Source of the DNA: Nitrososphaeraceae archaeon
GTDB lineage: Archaea > Thermoproteota > Nitrososphaeria > Nitrososphaerales > Nitrososphaeraceae
Reading direction: 5' to 3'
Length of the DNA: 5,684 bases
Assembly: GCA_030038695.1 (NCBI GenBank)
Contig: JASHSN010000096.1
Span: forward strand, 1 to 5,684
Under the pieces are notes generated by a model that did no database searches, was not told where the DNA came from, and saw only the letters and a program-made list of their open reading frames with translations. The position numbers and the translations under genes are program-made. This document shows, one piece after another, positions 5,463 to 5,684 of this stretch; the first letter of the stretch is position 1, and each line of letters starts with the position of its first letter.

Positions 5463-5615
5463 TTGGGTTATGGTTGTTATGGATGGAGCTTTCAACACGC
5501 AAGAAGCTTTCTCACAAAAGAAGAACGTGTTGCACTCCTTAAGGAATATCAAGATGAGCTAGAGAAAGAAAAGCAAGGTGTAGCTGAAAGGATCAAAGAG
5601 CTTGAAGCAAGTTAA
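5463..5615 (+). CDS. 50-residue Gly/Tyr-Cys coiled-coil protein next to PadR
   Basis: From TTG 5463 the product reads MGYGCYGWSFQHARSFLTKE, then ERVALLKEYQDELEKEKQGV and AERIKELEAS, ending in TAA. It has a short glycine- and aromatic-rich head with one Cys, an FLTKEER turn, and an amphipathic helix with heptad Leu/Val/Ile that should form a coiled coil. Such proteins occur in many archaea, often annotated as DUF5320-like, and often sit beside PadR regulators. Their function is unknown. The promoter (TATATAAA at 5391-5398) and leader are shared with the PadR operator, so the protein is probably the main target of that regulator. The start is unusual (TTG) but the ribosome site is excellent. 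Confidence 0.75.
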   Translation: MGYGCYGWSFQHARSFLTKEERVALLKEYQDELEKEKQGVAERIKELEAS

Positions 5616-5616
5616 T

Positions 5617-5684
5617 TTATCTAAGCCACTTTCCCCATATTTTTGAGCCTGTTGTCACCGCCTCTGGAACTATTTCTTCAAACG
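5617..5684 (-). CDS. C-terminal end of a gene entering from the right
   Basis: The minus frame is open from the window edge to TAA 5619-5617 and gives 21 residues, FEEIVPEAVTTGSKIWGKWL plus Arg. It looks like a genuine protein tail and has no recognisable family. Its stop is one base from the stop of the small gene, a tight convergent arrangement. Confidence 0.4.
   Translation of the reverse strand, partial: FEEIVPEAVTTGSKIWGKWLR

Noticed and set aside
5451..5615. GTG 5451 as the start of the small gene
   Set aside because: That GTG is inside the Shine-Dalgarno AGGAGGTGA, which fits the TTG at 5463 at normal spacing.

Overview
The window is AT-rich and looks archaeal. The best fit is an ammonia-oxidising archaeon of the Nitrososphaerales (Nitrososphaera/Nitrosocosmicus type); this is inferred from protein style, not computed. 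Supporting signs are TATA boxes about 25-30 bases before likely transcript starts, a CRISPR repeat ending in the archaeal-type handle ATTGAAAG, genes with TTG starts, and an archaeal PadR regulator paired with a tiny Gly/Tyr-Cys coiled-coil protein.

Layout. Positions 1-1855 are mostly decayed sequence. They hold a possible transposase tail and IS end (1-125), a broken membrane-protein fragment (195-395, minus), a short gene of the CGxxxC...HGPYLYAYW type with two compensating 1-base indels and a 14-bp tandem duplication (420-739, plus), and an intact DUF190 gene (949-1275, minus). Upstream of DUF190 on the same strand lies the C-terminal half of a crcB fluoride channel gene, joined out of frame to the N-terminal two thirds of a DUF1059 gene (1275-1596, minus). 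A 41-codon orphan ORF (1623-1748, minus) and a one-spacer CRISPR remnant (1760-1855) follow.

Positions 1927-4144 are the healthy core: an intact nicotinate phosphoribosyltransferase (plus) converging on an intact nicotinamidase-type cysteine hydrolase (minus). Together they turn nicotinamide into nicotinate and then nicotinate mononucleotide, the salvage route to NAD.

Positions 4324-4761 (minus) carry an unrecognised 145-codon gene whose middle third is in another frame. Positions 5050-5360 (minus) carry a PadR-family repressor with one missing base in an A run. It diverges from a 50-residue protein (5463-5615, plus) with a near-perfect Shine-Dalgarno. The 100-base gap between them holds a long imperfect inverted repeat lying on both TATA boxes, so a PadR-controlled and autoregulated pair is likely. 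The end of another minus-strand gene enters from the right edge (5617-5684).

The most notable hidden items are the minimal CRISPR remnant directly in front of the NAD salvage gene, the crcB/DUF1059 deletion junction, and the PadR operator. The two salvage enzymes read cleanly for over 2 kb while five or six neighbours are broken. That argues for real gene decay in a plastic region rather than uniformly bad sequence, although the PadR lesion in a homopolymer could be a sequencing error.
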